Positions 10,580 to 19,142 are shown, numbered from the stretch's first letter. The stretch: DNA of 64,000 bases from DASVEE01 sp036380735 (GCA_036380735.1 DASVEE010000001.1:62001-126000), one strand, 5' to 3'. Made by a program: numbers and translations. The notes: generated by a model from the sequence alone, not told the origin.

Positions 10580-10656
10580 GGAACGATAGGACGAATAGGA
10601 CGAATGGGACCTATAGGACCGAAGCAGTCGTCCTATAGGTCCCACGGGTTCTATTG
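10580..10656. repeat. ATRGGAC-family inverted-repeat element, copy a
   Basis: The left arm starts GGAACGATAGGAC and continues in 9-bp steps (ATAGGAC or ATGGGAC plus two bases). The right arm from 10630 is the inverted form (GTCCTATAG, GTCCCACGG, GTTCTATTG). It lies between convergent genes, where it could fold as a bidirectional hairpin. The right end carries the TAG stop of the SRPBCC gene on the minus strand (10651-10653). Confidence 0.85.
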
Positions 10657-11088
10657 AAGAATCGCCGCGACCGCGCTTTCCCATTCGCGCATCCAGCCGT
10701 CGAACTGCTCCTGGGTGCGTGACTCGACTTGTGCGGCGCCGCCTTCGCTGGTGGCGACGAACGTGTAGCGGACGCGGACCTCGGTTTCCTCCGGGCCTGC
10801 GGCGTCACAGGCCACGCTCACCGTCACCGCCATCAGGCCCACGTCGACGCGATGGTAGCGCACGCGATGCGACTCGCGATCGAGCTTGGCCACGAACCAG
10901 ATCGTTTCCTGACCGTCGCGGAGCGTGCGGAAGACCAGCTCCTCTTCCCAGTCCGATGCAGGGGTGTAGAGGATCTCCGGCTTCCAATCCGGCGCCCACA
11001 ACTCTTCGCCGCGCGGCGAGAACAACGGAAAGGCGCGCTCGACGGGCTGCGCGACACGGAACCTGCCTTCGAGAACTTTGACCAACAT
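10651..11088 (-). CDS. SRPBCC-like (START/polyketide-cyclase fold) protein
   Basis: 145 residues. ATG 11088 has a strong AGGAGG at 11093-11098. The sequence VLEGRFRVAQPVERAFPLFSP followed by an EELWAPDWKPEILY-type segment and a C-terminal helix (EQFDGWMREWESAVAAIL) fits the small SRPBCC ligand-binding fold. There is no signal peptide and no known catalytic residue, so the ligand is unknown. The stop codon TAG lies inside repeat copy a, so the last residues (AAILQ) abut that element. A Rho-independent hairpin lies in its own 5' leader (11111-11131), with only about 12 bp between the hairpin and the ribosome-binding site. Confidence 0.7.
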   Translation of the reverse strand: MLVKVLEGRFRVAQPVERAFPLFSPRGEELWAPDWKPEILYTPASDWEEELVFRTLRDGQETIWFVAKLDRESHRVRYHRVDVGLMAVTVSVACDAAGPEETEVRVRYTFVATSEGGAAQVESRTQEQFDGWMREWESAVAAILQ

Positions 11089-11099
11089 CGTTTCCTCCT

Positions 11100-11132
11100 G
11101 AAAAGCAAAAGCCCGCGCGGTCGGCGCGGGCT
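11100..11132 (-). terminator. Rho-independent terminator or leader hairpin upstream of the SRPBCC gene
   Basis: On the minus strand a 9-bp stem AGCCCGCGC / GCGCGGGCT (with a 5-nt loop) is followed by TTTTGCTTTTC. It is oriented to stop transcription moving leftward, directly before the SRPBCC ribosome-binding site. It may be a second terminator for the phosphatase gene or an attenuator of the SRPBCC gene. Confidence 0.65.
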
Positions 11133-11135
11133 CGC

Positions 11136-11171
11136 ATCAAAAAAAATAAACCCGCGACGGACTGTCGCGGG
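11136..11171 (-). terminator. Rho-independent terminator after the histidine phosphatase gene
   Basis: On the minus strand a perfect 8-bp stem CCCGCGAC / GTCGCGGG with a 5-nt loop is followed by TTTATTTTTTTT. It sits 33 bp after the stop of the phosphatase gene and is the clearest intrinsic terminator in the window. Confidence 0.85.
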
Positions 11172-11204
11172 CTCACGGGAGGATAGCGAAAACTCAGGCG
11201 TCGG

Positions 11205-11714
11205 TCAACGGGCGCCGTACTGCGCCGCGATGACGTGGCCGTCGCGGATCACGTACACGCGGCTGTACTCGCTGTGCTCGATCTTCGGCACGTCGATGCC
11301 GGCGAGCTCCTTCACGATCAGCGGGACGGTGTTGCTGTGACCGACGACGAGCACGGTCTCGTTCGGGTGCTCCTCGGCGATCCGTTTCGCCAGCGCCGGG
11401 CCGAACGAGGCGAGGCTCGCCCCATCGACGTCGAACACGATGACCGGGATCTTCAGCGCGGCGGCCAGCGGCGCGGCGGTGTCGCGCGTGCGCCGGAACT
11501 GCGTGACGTACACGGCCTTGACGCCGGCGTTCTGCGCGAGCGCCTGCAACGCCGCGGCGCGCGCCGTACCGGCCTCGCTCAGCGACGGATCCTTCGGGTC
11601 GTCCGTCCCCGCCTCCGCGTGACGCACGACGATCACGGTGCCGGGCGTCTTCGCCTCGGCCACTCCGGAAAGCAGCACAGCAGCGAACAGCAGCACGGCA
11701 GACAGTTTCTTCAT
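11205..11714 (-). CDS. Secreted histidine phosphatase family protein
   Basis: 169 residues with a signal peptide (MKKLSAVLLFAAVLLSGVAEA). The branch-1 histidine phosphatase (phosphoglycerate-mutase-like) signature is present: R31-H32 in VIVVRHAEAG is the phospho-acceptor histidine, and H126 in LVVGHSNTVP is the second catalytic histidine. R74/R75 in TQFRRTRDTA supply the phosphate pocket. At 169 residues it is a minimal, SixA-like or periplasmic member. Its substrate is unknown. Its ATG overlaps the stop of the upstream gene by 4 bp (ATGA), so the two are translationally coupled, and a strong terminator follows. Confidence 0.88.
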   Translation of the reverse strand: MKKLSAVLLFAAVLLSGVAEAKTPGTVIVVRHAEAGTDDPKDPSLSEAGTARAAALQALAQNAGVKAVYVTQFRRTRDTAAPLAAALKIPVIVFDVDGASLASFGPALAKRIAEEHPNETVLVVGHSNTVPLIVKELAGIDVPKIEHSEYSRVYVIRDGHVIAAQYGAR

Positions 11715-12214
11715 GCGAGGCCTCCGGCCATTTCATCGACGACCGGCCACGTCGCCTCCTGCCACGGGCCACCCATGAGGAGCCCGGCGGAAGCGAGGTA
11801 GACGGCGACGTCGCGGCGGTCGTGTGCGGTGAGGTCGCGTACGGCGTCGCGGACCTGATCCGGCGTGGGTGGCGTGTAGTCGTCCGTCTCGATCGAGCCG
11901 TTCTCGTGCGGAACCTGCCAGCGATCGAGGAACTCGGCCATCATCGTGTTCTTTTCGTGCGTGTGGTACTGCATCAGGGCCATCTCGAAGAGCTGCTCGA
12001 ACTCCGGCGTCCCGACCCGCGAGGCGAGCAGGTCCGCCTTCTTCTCCGCGGGCATCTTGCGGATGGTGTCCTCGCGGAAATGCAGCATCTTGGCGAGCTG
12101 CGCCTGCGCCATGAGCTTGTGCTGCAGATCGGCGTGTTTCCAGAAGATCGTGAGAATGCGCCGGCGGCGATCGGTGTCGGCCAGCTCTTTCAGAATTCGG
12201 CGTGCGGTCCACAT
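11711..12214 (-). CDS. Conserved-looking protein of unknown function
   Basis: 167 residues from ATG 12214 (MWTARRILKELADTDRR). A longer open frame runs upstream, but it passes through repeat copy b, so the start at 12214 is preferred although no clear ribosome-binding site is visible. The protein is mostly helical and charged (AQLAKMLHFREDTIRKMPAEKKADLL) and has no signal peptide or membrane segment. I do not recognise a family. Its stop overlaps the start of the secreted phosphatase gene by 4 bp. The pairing may reflect shared expression only. Confidence 0.6.
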   Translation of the reverse strand: MWTARRILKELADTDRRRRILTIFWKHADLQHKLMAQAQLAKMLHFREDTIRKMPAEKKADLLASRVGTPEFEQLFEMALMQYHTHEKNTMMAEFLDRWQVPHENGSIETDDYTPPTPDQVRDAVRDLTAHDRRDVAVYLASAGLLMGGPWQEATWPVVDEMAGGLA

Positions 12215-12321
12215 GAGGCGCGAATGATAACCGGAAGAGGGCTCAGGGCTCAGGACCCTCCTCGGTGCCGCCGCCGGCCAGCGCGTCCAAGTCGGCGAAG
12301 CCGCGTGACGTGGAAAAGAAA

Positions 12322-12475
12322 GGAATAGGACGAATAGGACAGATAGGACAGACAGGCCTGGCGGAACCTGCGGCGTTGTTGCTGAGGAGCCACCAAAGCA
12401 ATCCTGCTGCAAGGTCCGCCAGGCCTATTTGTCCTATCTGTCCTATAGGTCCTCTTCGTCCTATCGTTCTTCCCC
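12322..12475. repeat. ATRGGAC-family inverted-repeat element, copy b, with inner palindrome
   Basis: Outer arms are 9-bp steps of ATAGGAC-type words on the left and their inverse on the right, ending CCTATCGTTC. Inner arms AGGCCTGGCGGA (12354-12365) and TCCGCCAGGCCT (12415-12426) form a perfect 12-bp inverted repeat around a 49-bp loop. The right terminus supplies the TAG stop of the GGDEF gene (12461-12463). A short GGGCTCA-type duplication lies nearby at 12239-12252. Confidence 0.85.
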
Positions 12476-13684
12476 CACCACCCTTGCCCGCCCTTCCCTC
12501 TTCGCCTGATACAGGCGCCGGTCCGCGGCTTCGATCCATGCTTCCACTTCGCGCGATTCCGGCAGCGCGGCGATGCCGGCGCTGAAGGTCACGGCGAAGC
12601 GGTCGAGGTGTTGAATCGCGGAGAACTCCGCCAGCAGCCGTTCCATCAGGCGGGCCGCGTCGGCGGCGTTGGTCCCTTCCAACAGGACGCCGAATTCTTC
12701 GCCGCCGACGCGGCCTACGGCGTCGGTGTAGCGGACGTTCTGGCGGAGGAAGCGGCCGAACGCCGACAGCACGCGGTCGCCGGCGCGGTGACCGTGGGTG
12801 TCGTTCACCTGCTTGAAGTGATCGAGATCGAGCAACGCCAGCACCGGCTCGGCCGCACGCGCCACCGCGTGCTCCAGTCGCGCGTGGAAGGCGCTGTGCG
12901 TGAGCGCGCCGGTGAGGCCGTCCTGATCGATGAGCGCCTGCACGACCCGCGCGCGCTCGATGCGCGCGGAGACGCTCGTCAGCAGCGCGGCGGGATCGAC
13001 CGGCTTGCGCAGATGGTCGTCGCCGCCCGCGCGGTGCGTCTTGGCCACCTCGCCTTCCGTCGTCACGAAGATCACCGGGAGCGTGGCGGAGCGCTGCCGC
13101 AGCGCGCGTACGAGGTCGTAGCCGTTTACCGGGCCGGGAAAGTTGACGTCCATCAGCACGAGCTCCGGCGCGACGCGCGCGACCGCCTCGTCGACCAGCG
13201 CCGGCTCCGCGCAGACGTGCACGTCGTAACCGGCGTCGCCGAGGATGCGGCCGATGAACTGCGACTGCAGCGGATCATCCTCGACGATGAGGACGCGCGC
13301 CGCCGCCGGGGTCTCGCCACCCTCCGCGACGCTGGGCTCTGGCGGCGGAGCGGGTGTCTCCGGCCCCGCCCGCAGCGCTTCCCGAAGCTGCGCGACGAGC
13401 GTGCCCCAGTGCTGCACGCGTACCGGATCGGGTGCGGCCTGGTGGCGCAGCAGCGCCAGAATCTCCCCCTCGGCGATGTCCGCGATCTCGGAGATTCGCG
13501 GAAAGCCGTACGTGGTGCCGAGACCGGCCAGGGCATGGAAGTGGCGGGAGAGTGTCTTGAAGCACGCGGTGTCCCGCGGGTCCGCCTGAAGCGTGGCGAT
13601 GCAGCGCGCCATCTCCTCGAGGCGCGCGGCCGTACTGGCGCGGAAGTACTCCCGCAGCTCGTCCAGCTCCGACTGCAGAGACAT
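12461..13684 (-). CDS. Hpt-REC-GGDEF phosphorelay diguanylate cyclase
   Basis: 407 residues. An N-terminal Hpt-like helical domain has H50 in HFHALAGLGTTYGF; the usual Lys after the histidine (HxLKG) is Ala here. The receiver domain, about 128-240, has acidic D135/D136, phospho-acceptor D178 in LVLMDVNFPG and K226 in LRKPVDP. The C-terminal GGDEF domain, about 250-405, has LDLDHFKQVNDTHGH, the active-site variant GGEEF (326-330) and an RxxD inhibitory site (RYTD 317-320) exactly five residues before it. It should make cyclic di-GMP when phosphorylated and be inhibited by product. It starts 11 bp after the receiver gene and is probably the output of the adjacent kinases. Its stop TAG lies in repeat copy b. 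Confidence 0.92.
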   Translation of the reverse strand: MSLQSELDELREYFRASTAARLEEMARCIATLQADPRDTACFKTLSRHFHALAGLGTTYGFPRISEIADIAEGEILALLRHQAAPDPVRVQHWGTLVAQLREALRAGPETPAPPPEPSVAEGGETPAAARVLIVEDDPLQSQFIGRILGDAGYDVHVCAEPALVDEAVARVAPELVLMDVNFPGPVNGYDLVRALRQRSATLPVIFVTTEGEVAKTHRAGGDDHLRKPVDPAALLTSVSARIERARVVQALIDQDGLTGALTHSAFHARLEHAVARAAEPVLALLDLDHFKQVNDTHGHRAGDRVLSAFGRFLRQNVRYTDAVGRVGGEEFGVLLEGTNAADAARLMERLLAEFSAIQHLDRFAVTFSAGIAALPESREVEAWIEAADRRLYQAKREGRARVVGEER

Positions 13685-13695
13685 CGCTCTCTATT

Positions 13696-14061
13696 CTATT
13701 CTGCGAGAACCTCGCGCACCTGTGCGGCCAGCGTCATGGGGTTGAACGGTTTGAGGATCACGCCCTTCGCCCCAAGACCCCGCAGCTTCTCGACCTCGCC
13801 CGTCATCGACTTGGCCGTCAGGAAGATCACCGGGATCGACGCGGTCTCGGGATTGGCGCGCAGGTGGCGGAACGTGGTGGCGCCATCCATCCCCGGCATC
13901 ATCATGTCGAGCAGGATCAGATCCGGGTGGTGCTCCACCGCCTTCGCCAGCCCCTCGGCGCCGCCATTCGCCTCGATGACGGTCATCTGGCCGACGCGCC
14001 CGAGACTCATCGTGGCGATGAGCCGCACGTCTTCTTCGTCATCGATCACAAGTACGAGCAT
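13696..14061 (-). CDS. Single-domain response regulator (CheY-like receiver)
   Basis: 121 residues from ATG 14061 (MLVLVIDDEEDVRL), 28 bp after the kinase stop. The longer open frame upstream is a shadow of the kinase gene. Acidic pocket D7/D8, phospho-acceptor D52 in LILLDMMMPGMDG and K104 in VILKPFNP are all present, and there is no output domain. It lies between the GAF kinase and the Hpt-REC-GGDEF protein, so it may shuttle phosphate from the kinase to the Hpt domain, as in multistep phosphorelays. That role is inference from gene order. Confidence 0.9.
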   Translation of the reverse strand: MLVLVIDDEEDVRLIATMSLGRVGQMTVIEANGGAEGLAKAVEHHPDLILLDMMMPGMDGATTFRHLRANPETASIPVIFLTAKSMTGEVEKLRGLGAKGVILKPFNPMTLAAQVREVLAE

Positions 14062-14089
14062 GTCAGTTGCCTCAGCAGCGGAGCCATCC

Positions 14090-15370
14090 TCAATTCTCAA
14101 TCCCATTCGCACGCGGCAGCCGGAGCCAGAAGACGCTCCCCTCTCCCTCGACGCTTTCGACCCCGAGCGTGCCGCCGTGTTGCTCGACGATCGCGCGGCA
14201 GATGGCGAGCCCGAGGCCGGTGCCGCCCTTCCCGCGGGAGTCGCTGGAGTCGAGTTGCTGGAACGACTGGAACAGCTTCGCGCGCGCTTCCTCGGCGATC
14301 CCGCGGCCGTGATCCTCGACGCGCAGCTCGAGCGCGCCGTCGCGCGCAACGGTGCGCAGCGTGACGGCCGCTCCGCGCGGCGAGAACTTCACGGCGTTCG
14401 AGAGCAGGTTGACCAGCACCTGCGCGAGGCGGTCTTCATCCGCGAACACTGTTTCGCCGGAAATTTCCGTGCGGAGCTCGACCCCTTCCTGCGCGGCGAA
14501 CGCGCTGACCGAGGCGATGGAGCGGTCGACGATGCCGGCGACGCTCGCCGGACGGAGGGCCAGCTCCATCGTGCCGCTCGTGAGGTTGTCGAAGTCGAGG
14601 ATGTCGTTGATGAGGGAGATGAGACGGACGCTGTTGCGCTCCGCGATGGTGACGAGCTTTCGCGCGTCTCCGCTCAGCTCCCCCATGACGCCGGAGGCGA
14701 GGAGCCCGAGCGAGCCGTGGATGGACGTGAGCGGCGTGCGCAGTTCGTGGCTGACGGTCGAGACGAAGCCGTTCTTCATCCGCTCGATCTCCTGCCGCTG
14801 CGCGACCGCGACGAGGTGCGCGGCTTCGCTGTCCTCGAGCATGCGCGCGAGCCGCGCGCGCGCATCGTTGGCTTCATCGACGAGCTCGCGCAGCTCGAGG
14901 TGCGTCACGACCTGCCGGGCGAGGACGCGGAGGGCGTCCTGCTGCGTCTCCGTGAGGTCGCGCGGCACGCGGTCGATGACGCAGAGCGTCCCGAGCTTGT
15001 ACCCCGCGCGCGTGATCAGCGGCGCCCCGGCGTAGAAGCGGATGTGCGGCTCGCCGGTCGTCAGCGGGTTGTCGGCAAAGCGGCCGTCTTCCAGCGTGTC
15101 GCGGACGATGAACAGCCCCTCCTGCACGATCGCATGCGCACACATCGCGACCTCGCGCGGCGTCTCGCTGGCACACAGCCCGATCCGCGACTTGAACCAT
15201 TGCCGCGAAGCGTCGACCAGACTGACCAGCGCGATGGGCGTCCCGCAGACGATCGACGCCAGCCGCGTCAGATCGTCATAAGCCGCCTCCGGCGCCGTAT
15301 CGAGGATATGCAACGCCTCGAGAGCGCGAAGCCGCGCGAGCTCATCCTGCGGCAAAGGTGGCGACAGCAC
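14090..15370 (-). CDS. GAF-domain sensor histidine kinase
   Basis: 426 residues; the start is GTG 15370, with no strong ribosome-binding site. The N-terminal GAF domain is about 20-165 (ALHILDTAPEAAYDDLTRLA is typical of cytoplasmic GAF kinases). A coiled-coil linker, about 165-200, precedes HisKA with H208 in VSTVSHELRTPL, then the HATPase domain with N325 in LVNLLSNAVKFS, the G1 box DHGRGI and the G2 box GGTGLGLAI. There are no membrane segments, so it is a soluble kinase sensing an internal signal. It heads an apparent transcription unit with the receiver and Hpt-REC-GGDEF genes. Confidence 0.92.
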   Translation of the reverse strand: MLSPPLPQDELARLRALEALHILDTAPEAAYDDLTRLASIVCGTPIALVSLVDASRQWFKSRIGLCASETPREVAMCAHAIVQEGLFIVRDTLEDGRFADNPLTTGEPHIRFYAGAPLITRAGYKLGTLCVIDRVPRDLTETQQDALRVLARQVVTHLELRELVDEANDARARLARMLEDSEAAHLVAVAQRQEIERMKNGFVSTVSHELRTPLTSIHGSLGLLASGVMGELSGDARKLVTIAERNSVRLISLINDILDFDNLTSGTMELALRPASVAGIVDRSIASVSAFAAQEGVELRTEISGETVFADEDRLAQVLVNLLSNAVKFSPRGAAVTLRTVARDGALELRVEDHGRGIAEEARAKLFQSFQQLDSSDSRGKGGTGLGLAICRAIVEQHGGTLGVESVEGEGSVFWLRLPRANGIEN

Positions 15371-15421
15371 AGGTCCAAAGATAGGGGCGGGAGGTTACTT
15401 TGGGGTTAAGACGGAGTTCGT

Positions 15422-15597
15422 GGGAACGATGGGACCTATGGAATGGGACCTATAGGACCTATGGGACCTATGGGCCGGGCGGACCCTGGATCAAGACTGC
15501 CGGTCGTGACCTGCAGGCGAAGATCGACCAAGGTCCGCAGGTCCATCTGTCCCATAGGTCCCATAGGTCCCATTCCCATAGGTCCCATTCGTCCTAG
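15422..15597. repeat. ATRGGAC-family inverted-repeat element, copy c
   Basis: Starts GGGAACGATGGGAC and runs through several ATGGGAC or ATAGGAC steps. An inner segment contains GGCGGACC and, inverted, GGTCCGC, shared with copy b. The right arm is a series of GTCCCATAG-type steps ending GTCCTAG. The element fills the gap between the OmpR-type regulator and the GAF kinase. I see no gene in 15371-15615. Confidence 0.85.
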
Positions 15598-15615
15598 CCC
15601 CATCAGCCCACGTAG

Positions 15616-16305
15616 CTACGCAGTCAACATATACCCGAACCCCCGCACAGTGATCAGGTACTGCGGCTCATTCGGGTCCTTTTCGATCTTCTGCCGGACG
15701 CGCCGGACGTAGACGGCCAGGATCTTGTCGGACTCGAGCTCTTCTTCGCTCCAGAGGTGGTCGACCAGGGCTTCGCGGCTCACGGCTTTGCCGGCTCGGG
15801 TGGCGAGGAGGTGCACGAGGCGGAACTCTTTCTGGGTGAGGCCGGCGGGGGCGCCGTTGATGACGGCGTCCTGGAGCGCGGCGTCGACAATCAGGTCGCC
15901 GACGGCGATGCGCTCGGTGGCTTCGTCGGTGCGGTTCAATTCCTGCGAGCGGCGGAGCTGCGCGCGGACGCGGGCCACGACTTCCTTCGGCTCGTACGGC
16001 TTGATGATGTAGTCGTCGGCGCCGAGCTCGAGGCCGGTCACGCGGTCGTTCAGCTCGTGACGCGTGCTGAGGATGATGATCGGCATCTGGTGCCGCACGC
16101 GGACCTGGCGGCACACGTCGAAGCCGTCGCCGTCCGGCAGGATCAGGTCGAGGAGTACGAGATCGTACGGTCGCCGCTCGATCTCCGCCACCGCCTCCGC
16201 CACCGTCCCGACGGTCGCAACGCGAAAGCCTTCCTGCTCGAACAACACCTGCAGCGTTCGGCGCGTGAGGAACTCGTCATCGACGACGAGGATGGTACCG
16301 GGCAT
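15616..16305 (-). CDS. OmpR/PhoB-family response regulator
   Basis: 229 residues from ATG 16305. The receiver domain, 1-115, has D9/D10, phospho-acceptor D53 in LVLLDLILPDGDG and K102 in YIIKPYEP. The C-terminal winged helix, about 130-228, has the typical LTQKEFRLVHLLATRAGKAVSREAL and recognition-wing sequence ending VRGFGYML. It is a DNA-binding transcription factor. It begins 9 bp after the stop of the four-PAS hybrid kinase, so that kinase is its likely partner. Its target genes are not evident from the window. Confidence 0.93.
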   Translation of the reverse strand: MPGTILVVDDEFLTRRTLQVLFEQEGFRVATVGTVAEAVAEIERRPYDLVLLDLILPDGDGFDVCRQVRVRHQMPIIILSTRHELNDRVTGLELGADDYIIKPYEPKEVVARVRAQLRRSQELNRTDEATERIAVGDLIVDAALQDAVINGAPAGLTQKEFRLVHLLATRAGKAVSREALVDHLWSEEELESDKILAVYVRRVRQKIEKDPNEPQYLITVRGFGYMLTA

Positions 16306-16314
16306 TTCTCTGCA

Positions 16315-18987
16315 TCATAACGGACGGCGGTATGTCGCGACGACACGCGAGAGTGCCGTCGGCTCGATCGGTTTGCGAATGTACGAATCGAAATCGGCCG
16401 CGAGAATCTGCTGCTCGTCTTCCGCGCCGCCGAACGCGGTCACCGCAATCACCGGCACCGCGCTCGCCTCCGGTTGCGCCCGCAGCCAGCGGACGAACGA
16501 GTAGCCATCCTCGTGCGGCATGGCGATGTCGCACAAGATCGCATCCGGCACGCGCTCCTCCACCCGCTCCCGTCCCTCGGCCGCCGACGACGCGGCGCGC
16601 ACCTCGGCGCCACCGCGCTGGAGCAGCGCCACGAGCAGCTCGCGCACCGCCTGCTGATCGTCGATGACGAGCACCGACAAGCCACAGAGGTCGGCGAACA
16701 AGCCGTGCTCGCTCTCGCTCTCCACGGGCACACCGCGCGACCGCAACCGCGGCAGCTCGATGACGAACGTCGCGCCGAGCCCTTCCCCTTCGCTCTCCGC
16801 GCGGACGTAGCCGCCGTGGAGTTCGACGAGATGGCGGACGATGGAGAGTCCGAGCCCGAGGCCGCCGTGCGCGCGCGTGGTCGTGCTCTCCGCCTGGCGG
16901 AACGGCTCGAACACATGCGGCAGAAAGTCGGGGCCGATGCCGATGCCGGTATCCGAGACTGTCACCCCGATCGTGCGCTCGCGCACCTCGATGAGCAGTT
17001 GGACGCAACCTCCCCGCGGCGTGAACTTGATCGCGTTCGTGAGCAGGTTCCAGAGGATCTGCTGCAGCCGGTGCGCGTCGCCGAGGATGAGAGCGGGCTC
17101 GCCGGAGCTCTCGATGGCGAGGTCGATCTCCTTCGCCGCGGCCGCGAGACGGACTCCTTCGACGGCAGCGGTGGCCACCGCTCCGATGTCCACGGTCTCG
17201 CTGTTGATACGGACCTTTCCAGCGGTGATGCGCGAGAGATCGAGGACGTCGTCGATCAGCTCCGCCTGGAGGCGCGCGCTCTTCTCGATCGTCTCCAGTC
17301 CGCCGCGGACGAGCTCCGGATCGGTCCTGTCCTGCAACAACATGTGGGCCCACCCGAGGATGGCGGTGAGCGGGGTGCGGAGCTCGTGGGAGAGAGTGGC
17401 CAGGAACTCGTCCTTGCGGCGGTCGGCTTGCCGCAACAGCTCCTGCGCGCGCACGTCGGCGGTGATGTCGCGGAACTCGAGCACGGCGCCGGCGGCGCGG
17501 CCGTCGCGCTCGAACGGCGCGACGTAGCAGGAGACCGGGAAGAACGTGCCGTCCTTGCGCACGAAGACGTCGCGGTAGTCCTTCAGCGCGACGAGCTGTT
17601 CGCGTCCGTTGTCGATCGGGCAGTCGGCGATCGGGTACGGCCTCCCGTCGGGGTGATGGTGGTGCACGGCGAAGTGCAGCGGCTCGCCGCGGATCTCCTC
17701 GAGCGTGTAGCCCGTGACCTCGACGGCGGCGGGGTTCATGAATGTCGGGTGTCCGCGCTCGTCCATCATGAAGAGGCATGAGGCGGCGTTGTCGGTGATC
17801 GTGGTCGTGAGGCCGATCTGGTACTGCAGTTCGCGGTTCGTGCGGTGGACGGCGGTGACGTCGTTGCCGTGCACGAAGATGCCGTTGACGTTTCCGTCGG
17901 TGTCGCGCAGCGGCTCGTAGACGAAGTTGACGAAGCGCTCGTCCTCCTCCCCATTGCGCAGCAGGAGCGCGCGCATGCCGTCCGCGACGTACGCTACGCC
18001 GGTGCGGTAGACGTCGTCGAGCAGCTCGTAGAAACCTTGTCCTTCGATCTCCGGCAGCGCCTCGCGCACGGTCTTCCCGATGATGTCGCGGTTGCCGACC
18101 AGTTCGAGGTAGAGCGGATTGGCGGTCTCGAACACGTGGGCCGGACCGGCGAGGGTGGCGATGAAAGCGGGGGCGCGCTCGAAGATGTCGCGCAGGCGGA
18201 GCCGCTCGGTGTCGAGCAGCTGCTGGAGGCGCCGCTTCGCCGTCAGGTCGGTGTGCAGGCCGACCCAGTCGCGGACCTCGCCGCGCTCGTCGAGGATCGG
18301 CACGGCGCGCGCGAGCATCGTCCGGTACTCGCCGTCGTGGCGGCGCAGGCGATGCTCGACCTCGTATGGCGAGCGGGTCGCCAGGGCCCGCTCCCATGCG
18401 TTGCGTGTCTTCGCTCGATCGTCGGGATGGATCGCGGCGAGCCATCCCCACTGCTGCATGTCCTCCCCGCTCTGGCCGGTGAACTCGCCCCACGCGCGCT
18501 GATCGCTCTGCATCTCCCCCGTGGCGGGCGTCTGCCAGACGATGGCGGCGGTGGCCTGGACGAGGGAGCGGTAACGCTCCTCGCTCATGCGCAGCGTTTC
18601 CTGCGCGCGCTGCTCGCGGCTGATGTCTTTCTGGACGCACACCCAGTGTTTGCGGCCGCCGATGTCGACGGCGGTGATGCGCGCGCTCGTGATGAACGTC
18701 GTGCCGTCCTTGCGCCGGTTCCGCCACTCGCCGCTCCACACACCAGCGGTCTGCAGTTGCTCGATGACCTCCTGCACGATGCGCGCGTTCTCTTCCGGCG
18801 GATAGGCGTTCTGCACGGTGACGTGCTGCCCTACGAGCTCGCCCGGCGCATAGCCGAACATCGCGTCCTCGGCCGGGTTCGTGTAGCCGATGACGCCGTT
18901 CTCGTCGCTGAGCGACACGCCTTCGCTCATGCTGTCGAGCACGAGCTGGTGGAGGCGGGACGCGTCATCGACGATGGGGCTGGGCAT
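16315..18987 (-). CDS. Four-PAS hybrid sensor histidine kinase with C-terminal receiver
   Basis: 890 residues from ATG 18987 (MPSPIVDDASRLHQL). The open frame extends 14 codons further to 19029, but that adds only an Arg-rich tail overlapping repeat copy d. Four PAS domains: about 13-125, 140-255, 270-380 and 390-510; the fourth has NPAAVEVTGYTLEEIRGEPL. HisKA carries H534 in LATLSHELRTPLTAIL, then a HATPase domain about 640-750 with GLGLGLSIVRHLVELHGG. A receiver, about 770-885, has D820 in ILCDIAMPHEDG and Lys in IRKPIEP. No membrane segments are seen, so the multiple PAS domains probably sense soluble or redox signals. It is operonic with the OmpR-type regulator. Confidence 0.92.
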   Translation of the reverse strand: MPSPIVDDASRLHQLVLDSMSEGVSLSDENGVIGYTNPAEDAMFGYAPGELVGQHVTVQNAYPPEENARIVQEVIEQLQTAGVWSGEWRNRRKDGTTFITSARITAVDIGGRKHWVCVQKDISREQRAQETLRMSEERYRSLVQATAAIVWQTPATGEMQSDQRAWGEFTGQSGEDMQQWGWLAAIHPDDRAKTRNAWERALATRSPYEVEHRLRRHDGEYRTMLARAVPILDERGEVRDWVGLHTDLTAKRRLQQLLDTERLRLRDIFERAPAFIATLAGPAHVFETANPLYLELVGNRDIIGKTVREALPEIEGQGFYELLDDVYRTGVAYVADGMRALLLRNGEEDERFVNFVYEPLRDTDGNVNGIFVHGNDVTAVHRTNRELQYQIGLTTTITDNAASCLFMMDERGHPTFMNPAAVEVTGYTLEEIRGEPLHFAVHHHHPDGRPYPIADCPIDNGREQLVALKDYRDVFVRKDGTFFPVSCYVAPFERDGRAAGAVLEFRDITADVRAQELLRQADRRKDEFLATLSHELRTPLTAILGWAHMLLQDRTDPELVRGGLETIEKSARLQAELIDDVLDLSRITAGKVRINSETVDIGAVATAAVEGVRLAAAAKEIDLAIESSGEPALILGDAHRLQQILWNLLTNAIKFTPRGGCVQLLIEVRERTIGVTVSDTGIGIGPDFLPHVFEPFRQAESTTTRAHGGLGLGLSIVRHLVELHGGYVRAESEGEGLGATFVIELPRLRSRGVPVESESEHGLFADLCGLSVLVIDDQQAVRELLVALLQRGGAEVRAASSAAEGRERVEERVPDAILCDIAMPHEDGYSFVRWLRAQPEASAVPVIAVTAFGGAEDEQQILAADFDSYIRKPIEPTALSRVVATYRRPL

Positions 18988-19025
18988 GAGGCGGGTGCAT
19001 CTTAGCCGCCGATTGCGACTGCGCG

Positions 19026-19142
19026 TCATAGGACGAATAGGACAAAGAGGACGGATGGGACGGCCAGGGCCACGCGTACGTGCGGCCCATCAGTCCTGGT
19101 CGTCCCCTTCCGTCCCCTTCGTCCTACAGGTCCTACCGTCCC
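19026..19142. repeat. ATRGGAC-family inverted-repeat element, copy d
   Basis: The left arm begins CATAGGACGAATAGGAC. The right arm ends GTCCTACAGGTCCTACCGTCC. A short inner stem (CCAGGGCC and CAGTCCTGG) surrounds an ACGTACG-like centre. It separates the hybrid kinase start from the VOC gene and supplies that gene's TAG stop at 19133-19135. Confidence 0.8.

Noticed and set aside
13696..14349. 217-residue version of the single-domain receiver
   Set aside because: The first 96 residues are an Arg/Ser-rich shadow of the overlapping kinase gene. The receiver fold starts exactly at the ATG at 14061.
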